Source of the DNA: Anodontia alba
Taxonomy: Eukaryota; Mollusca; Bivalvia; Lucinida; Lucinidae
Assembly: GCA_964016985.1 (NCBI GenBank)
Contig: OZ024826.1
Span: 46,228,978-46,292,977, forward strand
DNA: 64,000 bases
Direction: 5' to 3'
Below are positions 23,397 through 34,684 of the stretch, in pieces. The notes beneath the pieces were generated by a model. The model searched no databases, was not told the DNA's origin, and saw only the letters and a list, made by a program, of their open reading frames with translations. Position 1 is the stretch's first letter. Each line of letters begins with the position of its first letter. The position numbers were made by a program, and so were the translations under genes.

Positions 23397-23604
23397 TTAA
23401 CACGCACAAAGACAGTTCTGCTCATGATCCGCAATTCTGTTCACTTTACCGATACAGTAATTATACTGCTGTTGAACTAACTCATGTTGGTCCTCAAGTG
23501 AAATGTATTTCCCATATCTGGAGAGGCTAATCCTGTCACTGGCAAACAGCTGGTACTGGAAAGCAGAAAAACACTTCAGGGGTTCCGCATGGAAGTGGGA
23601 AAAC
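23397..23604 (-). CDS. Exon 3 (last) of the three-exon minus-strand gene
   Basis: Follows an AATTGCAG acceptor. Its first base completes the split tryptophan codon, then 68 codons run to the TAA at 23399-23397. Contains FSHFHAEPLKCFSAFQYQLF and EDQHELVQQQYNY. Confidence 0.78.
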
Positions 23605-23659
23605 CTGCAATTAATAAAAACGTTTTAACTACAATACCCTGCCAATTGGGCAGATAACA

Positions 23660-23698
<39 letters not shown>

Positions 23699-26600
23699 CT
23701 TGTTCAATTTATTCTGTATTATGCCTGTTACATATTACCTCTGGAAACCAGGCATTTCCAAAGGTATTTTCCAGACAACCACTCTGTCTTAACATAATGT
23801 CTTAACATAATGAGCACCCTTCAGCAGCATTCTCCCTGACAGTCTGGATCCTGTCGTATATGTTATACATATATAATAAATTTATGTGTAAAATATAAGG
23901 GTGCTCCTTTCTCTCACAATTACCTCTCACACAGAAATTAGCTGTGATAGTGGCATATATATACACATTTATCCGTAATACTACAGACAAATAGGGAACA
24001 AGACTTTTTTGGGTCAATATACTTAACTGTGTTCCAAAGGACTGTCCTGGCATACATTTTACAGAACCAGTAATTAAGTTATCTGTATATTTAACTGTTA
24101 AACACTGGGGTAAAGGGGTTTAGTGTGTAGAGTCCAAGCATTCCTGGTTTTTGAATATGTATGCCATCAGGCTTTTAATTATTGCAAATGATTTCAGTAT
24201 TCTGAACAACCATCACAGATGGGTCAGGCTTTGACTGTATAGACTGTTGGGTTGGCAAATATTTAAGTTTCTATTTTACCTATATCATTCAGTAGCATTT
24301 GATATGGATACCAGTCTTTCTGGAATTCAGTTAACTCATTTTTTGACAGAGAAATTTCCATAAGTGTTTTATACAATAAAGGTAATTTCTTCTTAAATAC
24401 TTCAAGGAGCAGTTGTCGCTTGTTACAGCGAGTAATGTATATAAAGTATTTGGAATAGAGAAAAATTATATTAAGTGGCTTTGGAATGTGGTTGTTTCTG
24501 TCTAGACCAAACATAAACAATTCTTCCTCTATGTTGCATTGTATGCCTTTATTTTTCAGCCACTGTGACAATTTATTAAGAAATAACTGGATCTTTTCAC
24601 AGGTCCAGAAAAGATGATGTATTGTTTCATCGTGAGAATGGCAGTAATAACATTGTGAATCATTTTTAAGCTTCATTTTAACTAAAAGAGTATTTGTCAC
24701 CAAAATATTATGATTAATGCTTGTCTGAAACCATTGTATAGCAGGATATTTTATTATACTAAATGGGTAATTCTATATTTTCTCCCATTCTTGATCTGTA
24801 AACTTATACTTCTCATTCCATGTTTTCTTGCCTGTTGGTTGTTCTGAATTTTTATTCAGCATATTATACATTGCTTGCGCCCCTGATTTTTGCTGGAGGA
24901 AGATTTGGATATGACTTGGTATGAATGGGTTTTCTAATTTTCTTGTTATTCTCATATTTAACCTTATTAAATAAGATTTTACTGAATCTATTATTCCTTG
25001 ATATTCCAAAAAGTTCAAATGACTTCCCGTATGTATCCTGATTTCCTGATAACTGTAGAACTTTCCATTTTCATTTACTAAGTCATTGACAAATCTGATA
25101 CCTTTATTGTGTAGAGTTTTATGAAAAACATGCTTTTTGCCTATTGTAATATTTTTATTATAAAAAAATGACAAAATTTGACGAAATTCGCCCATAAGCA
25201 ATCCCAAACCAGATGTCCACAATATCACTGCACATACCGTGAAAATTCTTTGATGTTTACTCAAGTTATCACCAGGAAACTAAAAGCTGACGGGCGGACG
25301 GATTGACGTACGACTGACAAATGCACAAACGCATGGCCGTCCAATGTGAAACCATAATACCTCGTCACTACCGTGTGTGTGGGGGGGGGGGGTGTGGGGG
25401 GGGGGGGGGGGGGGGGGGGGGGGAGAGGGGTATAAAATGGATATTTTTTCTTATTAGTCTGTTGTTCATTTAGGGTGAGACATTTCAAATAAGGGCTGTA
25501 CTGTTAAAGGTAAATACATGTAGAAGCAATTTCTTTCCTTTAAGAGTAGGCCCGTATTGAAAGGGGAGGAAACACTTCAATGACAGGATGAGCTCTCTTG
25601 GATGAATCCATTCACCTACAGGGACAATAGTCAGGTTTTTCAGGCTTACATACATAATATATAATATATAATATATGTTCAATAAGGAAATCTACAAAGA
25701 ACCTGTCACTTGTTTGTTCCTCATTTCCAAGTTTAGAAAAAGTGATGCATGGTACATTTGATAAAATCACATAGTGAAAACAGAGGGATTTACGTATAAG
25801 AATTAAAGATATTTCTGCTTACCATTCCTGAATATAACTGATCATGTCATCAATGATCTCTGTGATGAAGGTTTCTTCTGGCATATCCCCTTTCAGTTCG
25901 AATGTCTTGAAGATCTTCTGTGACTCATTGTCAGCCGTATAGAATTCCTGAAAAATATCATCATACATACAAGTATCTGTAAGAAACCTAAAACTTGAGA
26001 CATTTAATTTTTGGGGGGAGAAGTTTGTGACAATTTAGGTTTTCCCTCATGAAAACAATTACTATAGACCTGTACTTATTAGAACCCCCTTGCCAAGGTA
26101 GAATTTTTTTTTATATTCTGGATACTATATACAGTTTTCTTTTTCTCCATAAAAATGTATATTGTGGGTATTTCTTACATTATTCACAATATACATGTAC
26201 AAATGTACCTTTTTTATGGAGAAAAAGATAAACAGATTTCTTCAGAACCAACAATAGACCTTTTATGGAAAAAAAAAGGAAAAAATATCCTTGATTTATC
26301 ACCGAATAATCCCATTAGCTATTCCTGAAATACAAATAGTACAATATTCCAAGCCCTTTAACTTTAAAAGTTGTAGCATCATGTTTTCCTCTATTCTCTG
26401 CAGCCTAAAAACCTGTATTGTTTTATACATGTAAGTATCCATAGTACCAATTACATGTAACTAGAGCTGGTGTTTGTAAAACACTATGCCCCCAACTGCC
26501 TGACTCTAACACTGCTTGACTCCAACACTGCTTGCCCATGACGGTAACAACAGTACAAACATACCAGATTTCAATGTTATTTTATTAAAAGGGAAATAAC

Positions 26601-29600
26601 TCTAAAATGGGAGATAATTGGGATAGGAAAAAAATATGGGTCACCTATTTTTTCATGAGGAACCCATATATGAAATTTCAAACTAGTGTGCACAGTTCAA
26701 AACTTATGCTATGCACCAAAAAATGTGCAATGTAGAAATGCCCAAAATGACAAGGGGCCATAACTCAATTAGTAATTTTTTAGAATTTATTCAAAAGTTA
26801 ATCAGGTCATCTCCACATCACTACCTACCTATTCCTTAAATTCCATGGCTCTAGCTTCAATAGTTTTTGAGAAACTTTGCTGACAAGATTCCATCCATAT
26901 TTCTTCAAAGGGCCATAACTCAGAAAAGGAGCATAATCCTGATGGGAAAAAATATGCATCAGCTATTTTTTCATGGGGAATCCATACATGAAATTTCAAA
27001 ACCCTAGCATGCACACTTCAAAACCTATGCTAAGCATCAAAAAGTGTGCAATGTAAAAATGCCCAAAATGACAAAGGGCCATAACACAAGAAGTACTTGT
27101 AGTAGTAGTTTCAGAATTTATTCAAAAGTTAATCAGGTCATCTACTCATTGCTACCAATTTATTCCTTAAATTTCAAGGCTCTAGCTTCAATAGTTTTTG
27201 CGATATTTTGCTGACAAGACTTCATCTATATTTTTTTTCAAAGGGCCGTAACTCAGGTAAGGGGCATAATCCTAATAATAATAAAAAAAATGTGTAGCTA
27301 TGTTTCCATGAGAAATCTAAATATGAAATTTCAAAACCCTGGCATGCACCGTTCAAAACTTATACTATGCATCAAAAAAATGTGCAATGTAAAAATGTCA
27401 AAAATGACAAGGGGCCATAACTCAGAAAGTACTTATCAGAATTTATTCAAAAGTTAATCAGGTCATCTACTCATCGCTTCCAACACATTCCTCAAATTTC
27501 AAGGCTCTAGCTTCAACAGTTTTTCAGATAGCTTGCTGACAAGATTGAATCCACATTTTTCAATGGGCCATAACTCAAAAAAAAAAATATGTGTCAGCTA
27601 TTTTTTCATGAGGAATCCATATATGAAATTTCAAAACCCTAGCATGCAAGGTTCAAAACATGCTGTGCATCAAAAAGTGTGCAAAGTAAAAATGCCCAAA
27701 GTTATAAAGGGCCATTACTCATCAAGTAATTGTCAGAATTTATTCAAAAGTTAATCAGGTCATCTATTCATCAATACCAATCTATTCACCAGGTTTCAAG
27801 GCTCTAGCTTCAACAGCTTTTGAGATATTTTGCTGATAAGATTTCATACATATTTTTTGAAAGGGCCATAATCCTGATGGGAAAAAAAAAATATGTGTCA
27901 GCTATTTTTCCATGAAGAATCCATATATGAAATTTCAAAACCCTAGCATGCACGGTTCAGAAGTTATGCTATGCAGTAACGGACAGATGGACACACAGAC
28001 AAACGCACGCACAAACATCCCAGAAGCAATATGCCCCTCCAACTTCTTCGTAGTTGGGGGCATAAATATACGAGATACCATTTCACAATTTCACTGGGTA
28101 GGTAATGTCAATAGGTATGTGCATGCCAAACAAATAAACATTTTTACAAGTGGTTTAAAAGTTACCGCAATTTTCACAAAATAATTATGGACTTTCGGGC
28201 AGTCTCATTGAAGTTATTTATAAAGAAATCTGACATTTAAAAATTTCATTGATTAGATCTTATCAAAATGTATCTGCAAGCAAAACTTATTGTTTAACCA
28301 TCTCATCTGGAGCCCTAAGAATCTTTAATATTTTTCCTCTTAACTGGAGCCCCAAAACCCTATACTGTTTAATGAGTACTCAGTAGTACACATTAATTAT
28401 ACCCAACTGTATCTGACAGATTCACTGGTTCTAAAAGGCCTTGTCAATATGTATCTGCATGCCAAAAATATTTTGAGAGGTCTAAAAGTTATAGGATTTT
28501 CACAAACTAAAAACAAATAGACAGGTACATTTGCTCTACAAGACAATTAAGTTGCAAAGAAATCTTATATTTAGGAATTTCACATCAGGTATTGAGGTAT
28601 TGTCAATAAATGTATGTATCTCTCTTATTCAGAGACCCAAGAACCTTCAAATGTCTTTTTTCTTCTTCTTCTTCTTTTTTATCTGGAGCCCTGGAAACAT
28701 TTTTTTTTTTGATGAGTACAAATTAATCACACCCAAATCCATCTAACAATTTCATAAATTAGGTCTTGTCAACATGTATCTGCAAGCAAAAATTTATCAA
28801 AATATTCCAAGGGGTTTACAGTCTGTCAAGATTATTTCCCTTATTCTGAGCCATCAGTAAATTGAAAGGTGAAGCAAAAAAAAAAAAAAGATCCATGAGA
28901 AAAAAAAAAGCCTGATTATCCATAAGCAGAATTTTGCTTGTCTCATGTCACCCAACATAAATAAGACAGCTTAAACCCATAGAGGTGGGATGAAAAGCCA
29001 TTCAGAGCACTAAACATTAGCGGCCTTATTTACCATTCGGCCAAAGGGTCTGCCCAGGAAGAAAATCTGACTTCTGCAGTAAGACAGTTGGTTGTTAGTC
29101 TTGCAGCCTTTTACCACATTTTAGTCTGGGCATGGTCAATAAAACCCATGAACAAAGTTCTGTAAATACTTAACCTACAAATGTCTTGTGAACATAGCTC
29201 TTGGGTGGCGTATACATTATATTCCCAAGAATATACCATATCTAGGAGCAGCAGGCACATGGACAAGAGTGGTAGAAGATTTAAAGACCAAAGCTGCACC
29301 AGAGAATGCTGTGTTAAACGCAGGTCTGAACATGCAACCTCCTGTGTAACAACTGGACGGCAGATCCGAGTGACCCAGCCAAAGATATTTTGAAATATTA
29401 ATGCCTTTGGCAGTCTAACACTTTGAAATAAAAACAGGTTTCAATGTTCAGTAAATTAGAGTAATTAAGCCACTTATATGTGTAAACTGCCTTCAGAAGT
29501 TAAAACGCTTAAATCTGAGAGACCAGCCAGAGATATACACCATCTCTTTATAACACTACTGTTGGGATCCAAAGCATAAACTATGTTGGTTAAAGAACAG

Positions 29601-32600
29601 TGTTGTATTCAAACAAAAAAGTAAAGATTATACAGAAAAATGACCATTTATGGTCATTTTTTCTATATAATCTATGCATTTTTAAGAGCGATCTTTGGAC
29701 TGTGACAGCTTAAAATCCAAAACCATGTTCTAATGAATTGTGTTATAATGAGGTTGATGTGTGCATGTATGGAACAATGAACTGCCTAAGGGGAATAAAC
29801 TGGCTTCAGTATTCAGACATTTGGAAGAATTAACTTCTTTCAGCAGGAATACACCAGTCATATGTAACAACTGCTCCCCAATATCTCTCATCCCACCCTG
29901 GGTTTTCCCTCAGACATTTAAGGGGACTTAGGTCTCTTTTGATGCATATTTTAGGGGACATATGGGGTAATTTCAGGGACTGAATGCTTGACTTTTACAG
30001 AATATATTGCAAATTTAAAGGGATATCAACCTCTCTCTAAGATGAAGCCTAAGCTCAACCCTAACCCTAATACTGAATCTACTTTAAGAAGAATACTAGC
30101 CCTAAAATAAATCTACTTTTCAAAGAGGAAAGCATTTGCTACTTCAGTGCTCGCTAACCAGTACAAACCTTAGGGTGGGCCTGCCTCATGTATTCCTTAA
30201 ATCAACATGCCTATGAATAATAATTCTCCACAAACAATCTTATCCATTACTGATGTGTAGCCCATCACCAAACTAGCATCACACTTCCATGGTCTTTTTT
30301 TACTCCTGTTCTTACTCTGGTTCCTAGGCTCAACCCTAACCCTTATACTGAATCTACTTTACGAAAAATCCTAATCCTAAATTAAAATTACTTTTCAAAG
30401 AGAAAAAATAGCAACTTTAAAGCATGCTAACTCGTACAAATCTAGCTAGGGTGGTTCGTTTCATATGCATGTATATTCTAAAATGAAAACTTCATTAAAT
30501 AGTAATTTTGCACATACATAAATTTGTATATATACATGTACCGTACTTTAATAATCTTATCCATTAGTGCTGTGGAGAGCCCTTTGCCAAACTAGCTGGT
30601 CACTCTTCCACAGTCTGTTTTACTCCTGTTGTTATGCTGGTTCCTAAGCTCAACCCTAACCCTAATAAAGAATCTACTTTTAAGAGGAATACAAACCCTA
30701 AAATAATATAACTTTTCAAAGAGACATACTAACCAGTACAAATCTACTTGGGGTGGGCCTGCTTCATGTATTTCTAAACTTAATACTTCCAGGAGTGATG
30801 ACTTTCCAGAAATAATCTTATCCAAACTATTTGAACCCTAATACTGAATCTACTTTAAGAGGAATACTAACCTTAAAATGAAATTACTTTTCTTAAGAGA
30901 AAAGTAACAGCTAAATTAAAATTACTTTTCAAAGAGAAAAGCAATAGCTACTTTAAAGCATGCTAACTAGTATACTCTAGCTAGGGTGATTCGCTTCATT
31001 TATATTCTAAAATGAAAACTTCCATGAATAGTAATTTTGCACATATATTTGTATATATACTTTAATAATCTTATCCTTTAGTGTTGTGGAGAGCCCTCTG
31101 CCAAACTAGCTGGTCACTCCTCAATGGTCTGTTTTACTCCTGTTGGTATGCTGGTTCCCAAGCTCAACCCTAACCCTAATAATGAATCTACTTTTAAGAG
31201 GAATACTAACCCTAAAATAAAATAACTTTTCAAAGAGAGAAGCAATAGCCACTTCAGTGCATACTAACCAGTACAAATCCACTTGGGGTGGGCCCGATTC
31301 ATGTATTTCTAAACTTAATACTTCCAGGAATGATGACTTTCCACTAACAATCTTATCCAAACTCTTTGTAACCCTAATACTGAATCTACTTTTAGAGGAA
31401 TACTAATCCTAAAATGAAATTACTTTTATTAAGAAAAAGGCAATAGCCACTTTAATGCACGCTAACAACTAGTACAAATCTACCTTGTACTTCCATGAAT
31501 TATAATTTTCCACAAATAATCTGATCCAAACCCTTACCCTATACTACTGAATTCAGCACAAGAGATGTGTTTACTCTAAAAGTTAATTACAGTATGTTGT
31601 AAAATGTGACAAGTTTATCGGGGTTAGTAATCCTCCTATTTTTTTTAAAGAACCAGCCGATAAAGGTTACAGCACAGTGATAAAATCATATTCAGAGGAA
31701 GAAGGGCCTTGGGATGAAAAAGTAGGGTGATGCCATCTGCATAATTGTACAAGCTACCTTTCAAAGTATTCAAAATACATCATTTATGTACAAAACATAT
31801 AAAAATGGTTCTAAATTTTATCCCTGCAGAACACATTAATGTTATATAGGCAGGTTTTCGTGATGTGAAGAAGCTAGCAAAATTACTGCTTTTATGTATA
31901 TGGGACAATATGTCTGAGTGACAAAAACAAAGAATGTTAATGAGACAGCTTTATTATTAGCGTAGCCTAATACAGATCTTGGTTTACTCTGTCGCTGATC
32001 AATATTCCGACATAATCTCCATGTGACAGACCATTATACCCTGGATTACTGACTGATACACTGGGTGAGAGTGTAGCTAGGTCTTTATATTCAAGTATAT
32101 TATAATGGTCAACTATCAACAACAACCCTGTCAGTAAAAAATAATGTACATTTTATGCTGTGAATTATGTCCGATAATCAATCAATCAATCAATTTTAGA
32201 TTGTGTGTTTATTTTTGAATTTGCAATTGCTATATGCCAGTCACTGGCTTACAGTGTAATTCTCTGCTTAATATGTGAATGTCTGTTTATAAAGGGTAAA
32301 GTTTCCTGAAACTTATATGGAGATTTAAACATTTGTATATTTCTCAGAGTGAAAATATAGACTTTCCAAACAATTCTACATGACGGGTATAAATACTGAT
32401 GTCGGGATTCAATCATCTAGCACTTGTTTCTCCCGGAGCTCCTGCTAATTGCTGCAAGGATAAAAGTAAGAAAATAAACCCAGTGGTCGGTATTATTTTA
32501 TGTCCATCTAAACTATTTGCTTACAAGTATTCCCATTGTTGATTTAAATGGAAAATCTTGAAAATAATTCATCTTCAGTCAAACAAAACAATGTCAACGT

Positions 32601-33126
32601 AACGCTTTCAGTACTGTTTTTTTTTTTTTTTTTTTTTTCTACTTTCGTTTTCACCGGAAGTCATGTTGTGCTATGGCATTATGGCTACTGGAATAACGCT
32701 AATTCATCGTTCGTGGCTGCAGAATTATAATACAACATAGTAACTGGTTAACATCAAATTAACTTAGAACGATTTCACGCTAAAAAAAAAAAAGAAGAAA
32801 AAATATGCATACCATTCCCATTTGCTACTACACTATCATGTTCAAAGCCCACCGTAAACAATTAACAAATCGCTTGTAACGTCACTGCCAAAACTTCCAG
32901 CTTGTAAGAAAAATTTAATCAGAAGTTCAACGTAAACAAATAACGTACGGTTTAGATGGCACTAAAAGAAAAAAATGCAATGTGAAATATAAATATACTT
33001 TACCACAGCTGAAGTAGCCTCTGTTTCTTTTGAAATAATGTTGCGTCGGACTCGGTAGTTTCTACAACACAGGGTCGCGACTTGAACAGCGGAATAATTC
33101 TTGGGTCGTGATTTGCCCTTGGACAT
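23397..33126 (-). CDS. Three-exon gene for a 151-residue protein of unknown family
   Basis: Joining 33126-33004, 25947-25823 and 23604-23397 gives 456 bases, i.e. 151 codons plus TAA, with no internal stop. Exon 1 (41 codons) is basic (MSKGKSRPKNYSAVQV ... RRN). Exon 2 is acidic (KGDMPEETFITEIIDDM). Exon 3 has aromatic and cysteine-rich ends (QYQLFASDRISLSRYGKYI; CLCAC at the C-terminus). Donors are GTAAAG and GTAAGC; acceptors are TTTTTCAG and AATTGCAG. Phases are 0 and 2, and both fit. No signal peptide or membrane segment is seen; the basic N-terminus does not prove any location. I do not recognise the family. Intron 1 (7.06 kb) and intron 2 (2.2 kb) are full of repeats. Additional phase-0 exons in intron 1 cannot be excluded. 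The start is the first ATG of exon 1 and lies 526 bases from the divergent glycosyltransferase start. Confidence 0.72.
23640..24250. other. Intron 2 sequence with poly(T) tract
   Basis: A T-run at 23664-23695; otherwise no supported feature. Confidence 0.5.
24263..25264 (-). pseudogene. 3' part of an L1/Tx1-like LINE ORF2
   Basis: One minus-strand frame of about 334 codons with a single TAG near 24769 contains KNITIGKKHVFHKTLHNKGI, FVNDLVNENGKFYSYQEI and NFLEYQGIIDSVKSYL. These are typical of the segment after the RT in L1-like ORF2. Then come KYPAIQWFQTSINHN and a C-terminal CYYCHSHDETIHHLFWTC, the usual CxxC...H...C zinc-binding end. It is 5'-truncated, as retrotransposed copies often are, and lies in intron 2 in the same direction as the host gene. 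It is distinct from the two APE-type LINEs at 6 and 60 kb. Confidence 0.8.
25376..25426. repeat. GT/poly(G) tract
   Basis: GTGTGTG followed by about 45 bases that are nearly all G. It is a plausible G-quadruplex former and a likely assembly trouble spot. The proline-rich minus-strand frame across it is an artefact. Confidence 0.9.
25823..25947 (-). CDS. Exon 2 of the three-exon minus-strand gene
   Basis: Preceded on the minus strand by a TTTTTCAG acceptor and followed by a GTAAGC donor. 125 bases: starts in phase 0 and ends two bases into a TGG codon. It encodes EFYTADNESQKIF...MISYIQEW. This is the strongest exon by composition and splice signals. Confidence 0.8.
25948..26461. other. Intron 1, proximal part, with a hairpin
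   Basis: An inverted pair, TCCATAAAAATGTATATTG near 26143 and CAATATACATGT...TTATGGA near 26188-26221, forms a stem. No coding signal. Confidence 0.5.
26462..28066 (+). repeat. Interspersed element with ATGCCCCC ends and 320-bp double core units
   Basis: The left edge has ACACTATGCCCCCAA; the right edge has TAGTTGGGGGCATAAAT, an inverted match. Between them about 4.3 units alternate two GGGCCATAACTCA lines (near 26757, 26908, 27077, 27243, 27412, 27564, 27709 and 27865). These are joined by TTCAAAACCCTAGCATGCA, AATTTATTCAAAAGTTAATC and CAAGGCTCTAGCTTCAA. The last bases before the right edge are GACAGATGGACACACAGACA-like. It lies in intron 1 of the minus-strand gene. Confidence 0.8.
28067..30035. 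other. Intron 1, central part
   Basis: Diverged repeats of the phrases TTGTCAATATGTATCTGCA and TCTGGAGCCC recur near 28260, 28440, 28590 and 28765. A near-perfect hairpin is at 29627-29676 (AAAAATGACCA facing TGGTCATTTTTT). No exon could be supported. Confidence 0.5.
30040..31480. repeat. Higher-order duplication with telomere-like CAACCCTAACCCTAA lines
   Basis: The block CTCAACCCTAACCCTAAT...GAATCTACTTT recurs near 30055, 30328, 30648 and 31162. Lesser copies (AACCCTAATACTGAATCTAC) are near 30834 and 31369. A longer ~513-bp unit (30641-31153, repeated from 31154) carries AGCCCTNTGCCAAACTAGCT, GGGGTGGGCC-G and TTCCAGGA-TGATGACTTTCC. Each unit contains only two telomere-type hexamers, so it is an interspersed duplication rather than a telomere. 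Confidence 0.75.
31481..33003. other. Intron 1, distal part
   Basis: No exon supported. Contains a poly(T) run at 32617-32638 and an AATC repeat at 32178-32193. Confidence 0.45.
33004..33126 (-). CDS. Exon 1 of the three-exon minus-strand gene
   Basis: ATG at 33126-33124; 41 full codons ending GCT GTG before a GTAAAG donor (phase 0). Contains RPKNYSAVQVATLCC and NIISKETEATSAV. Confidence 0.68.
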
Positions 33127-33652
33127 CCAAACAAACCGTCGAACGAAAAAAAGTTATAAATGTCAACATTTTGCTGACCTATTCAATTAAAATTCACATG
33201 TATTACTATATTTAGCGCACTGCAACAGTTTCATATGTACGTAAAGTATATAATTTCTTTGAACTATTTTTCAGTGCGGAAGGAAAATGAACTCGTCCAA
33301 GTAGGGATGAAAGACCTTGTCCTAAACGTTTTAGTAGATCAAAAACTGAATTCTGTCAGAAAATGCTATTTCTTTCTATTATCACTTTTCGTGTTTAACA
33401 TGGAATACGCTAATAGAACCCTAACTCGACTTACAATATCCAAACGAGTTCATCTTTAAAATGTGAACCCCCACCAAGTGGACGAGTTCAACAATTGTGG
33501 ATACAATTGTAGGCTTATTAATTACGATTTGTAGAATTACTTACAGTAATTTGTATATGTAAGTAACCAACGCCTAGAAAAAAACACCTCAGTACGCGAT
33601 AGATAAAATATCCAATACAACAAACCCTGTCAGAGTGTAAGCAAACTTCACA
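33127..33652. promoter_or_regulatory. Divergent intergenic gap, candidate shared promoter
   Basis: The start codons of the minus-strand gene (33126) and the plus-strand glycosyltransferase (33653) face away from each other across 526 bases. No clear TATA box or CpG-rich block is visible. A pair of inverted lines, GAACTCGTCC near 33289 and GGACGAGTTC near 33481, bounds a 74-codon frame (33235-33459) that I do not regard as a gene. Confidence 0.4.
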
Positions 33653-34654
33653 ATGCAACGCCAGTGGAGACTCCGTGATATTTGTTTTCTCATAACAATA
33701 GTTCAAATGACGATCATCATTTTAATTACAATTATTTGGGTACATAGCCAGGAGAATGTGAAACATGAGTTTGAAAACCAGACATGGATTTTGAGTTCAC
33801 GTGGATATATATTTTCTATGAAGAATAAAGAAACACCGCTCTCAAAGCCGACAAAAAATACAATAGTAATTGGAATATTATCCCGGTCGAAAAATCTTTG
33901 TCTGAGGGCTGCTCAGCGTGAGATGTTCATACCAAAAGCAAGCGCTTATAAACCATTGACTATAAAGGTCTTCTTTTTGATAGACCAGATTACGCCAGAG
34001 CTTGAAGAAGAGCACAGAATTTACCAGGATTTAGTGTTTCTAAATACAACAGTCAATGGACATGGGCAAAACTACGCTAAAAAGTTCCACATTTGGCTTA
34101 ACTATGCAGTCAGTAATTTTCCGGACGCTGTACTTATAGGACGGATGGATGATGACGTGTTTGCGTGTGTTCCACAAATATTTGACAGACTTAATGATGT
34201 CAAACATGACTTGTTGTATTATGGATACCCTACAGGATTAGTCTGGCAGTGCCCAACCCAGAACTGTGTAGATGAAATGTTTCTCATAGTTGGCGTCGAA
34301 CTTGCGAGGAGAGTGGCTAATAGAAGTTTTTGCGATGTCAATAAGGAGGAAAATTGTTTATACGACGGGAATGCAGGGCATAGGTTCGGACACTGGATTA
34401 AAATTTATAATGACATTGTGTATGTAAACGAAAGAGCCAATGGCCAAATGGTATGGTTTTGGAGGGGTACACCAAACAAGACTGAATACGAGAAATATAA
34501 GACTTTTGACTTTTGCGGCCATTACCTCTTGTATCACAAAGCTACTGTTACTGATATTTATAAAATGAATCGAAACAATAGTTTACTTCTAAATGATAAT
34601 TTTTTGACGAATACAACTGAAGAAACAATGAACAAGGCAATTGCAGCATGTTAG
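33653..34654 (+). CDS. GT31-type glycosyltransferase, type II membrane protein
   Basis: Predicted to transfer a sugar (galactose or N-acetylglucosamine in this family) from a UDP donor to a glycan in the Golgi lumen. The 333-residue intronless frame starts at an ATG after a non-coding leader. A basic cytosolic tail (residues 1-9) is followed by one membrane span (about 10-30), the usual Golgi anchor. The catalytic region has GILSRSKNLCLRAAQRE (72-90, the place of the family R-x-T-W line, here altered), VFFLID (106-111), DLVFL (126-130), KFHIWL (144-149) and the metal-binding acidic motif RMDDDVF with D166-D168. C-terminal blocks include CPTQNC, NCLYDGNAGHRFGHWIK and FCGHYLLYHK. Several N-glycosylation sites (NQT, NTT, NRS, NKT) suit a lumenal domain. 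Length matches the family. Exact substrate cannot be stated; intronless GT31 copies are common in animals and expanded in molluscs (family knowledge). Confidence 0.85.
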   Translation: MQRQWRLRDICFLITIVQMTIIILITIIWVHSQENVKHEFENQTWILSSRGYIFSMKNKETPLSKPTKNTIVIGILSRSKNLCLRAAQREMFIPKASAYKPLTIKVFFLIDQITPELEEEHRIYQDLVFLNTTVNGHGQNYAKKFHIWLNYAVSNFPDAVLIGRMDDDVFACVPQIFDRLNDVKHDLLYYGYPTGLVWQCPTQNCVDEMFLIVGVELARRVANRSFCDVNKEENCLYDGNAGHRFGHWIKIYNDIVYVNERANGQMVWFWRGTPNKTEYEKYKTFDFCGHYLLYHKATVTDIYKMNRNNSLLLNDNFLTNTTEETMNKAIAAC

Positions 34655-34684
34655 AAGTAATGCCGTAAGGTATCCACCATTGAT

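Noticed and set aside
25261..25488. Proline-rich minus-strand frame
   Set aside because: Caused by the poly(G) tract at 25380-25426; no homology and no splice context.
29270..29400. tRNA-like segment near AACTGGACGGCAGATCCGAG
   Set aside because: No cloverleaf with acceptor and T arms could be drawn.
30040..31480. Internal telomere
   Set aside because: Only two hexamers per unit, embedded in unique-like sequence.
31920..32090. Possible extra exon of the minus-strand gene (a frame containing GDYVGILISDRVNQ)
   Set aside because: No acceptor/donor pair fits and stops follow quickly; the three-exon model is already in phase without it.
33235..33459. Possible 74-codon gene upstream of the glycosyltransferase
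   Set aside because: No domain, bounded by short inverted lines, and sits in the divergent gap; composition is not convincing.
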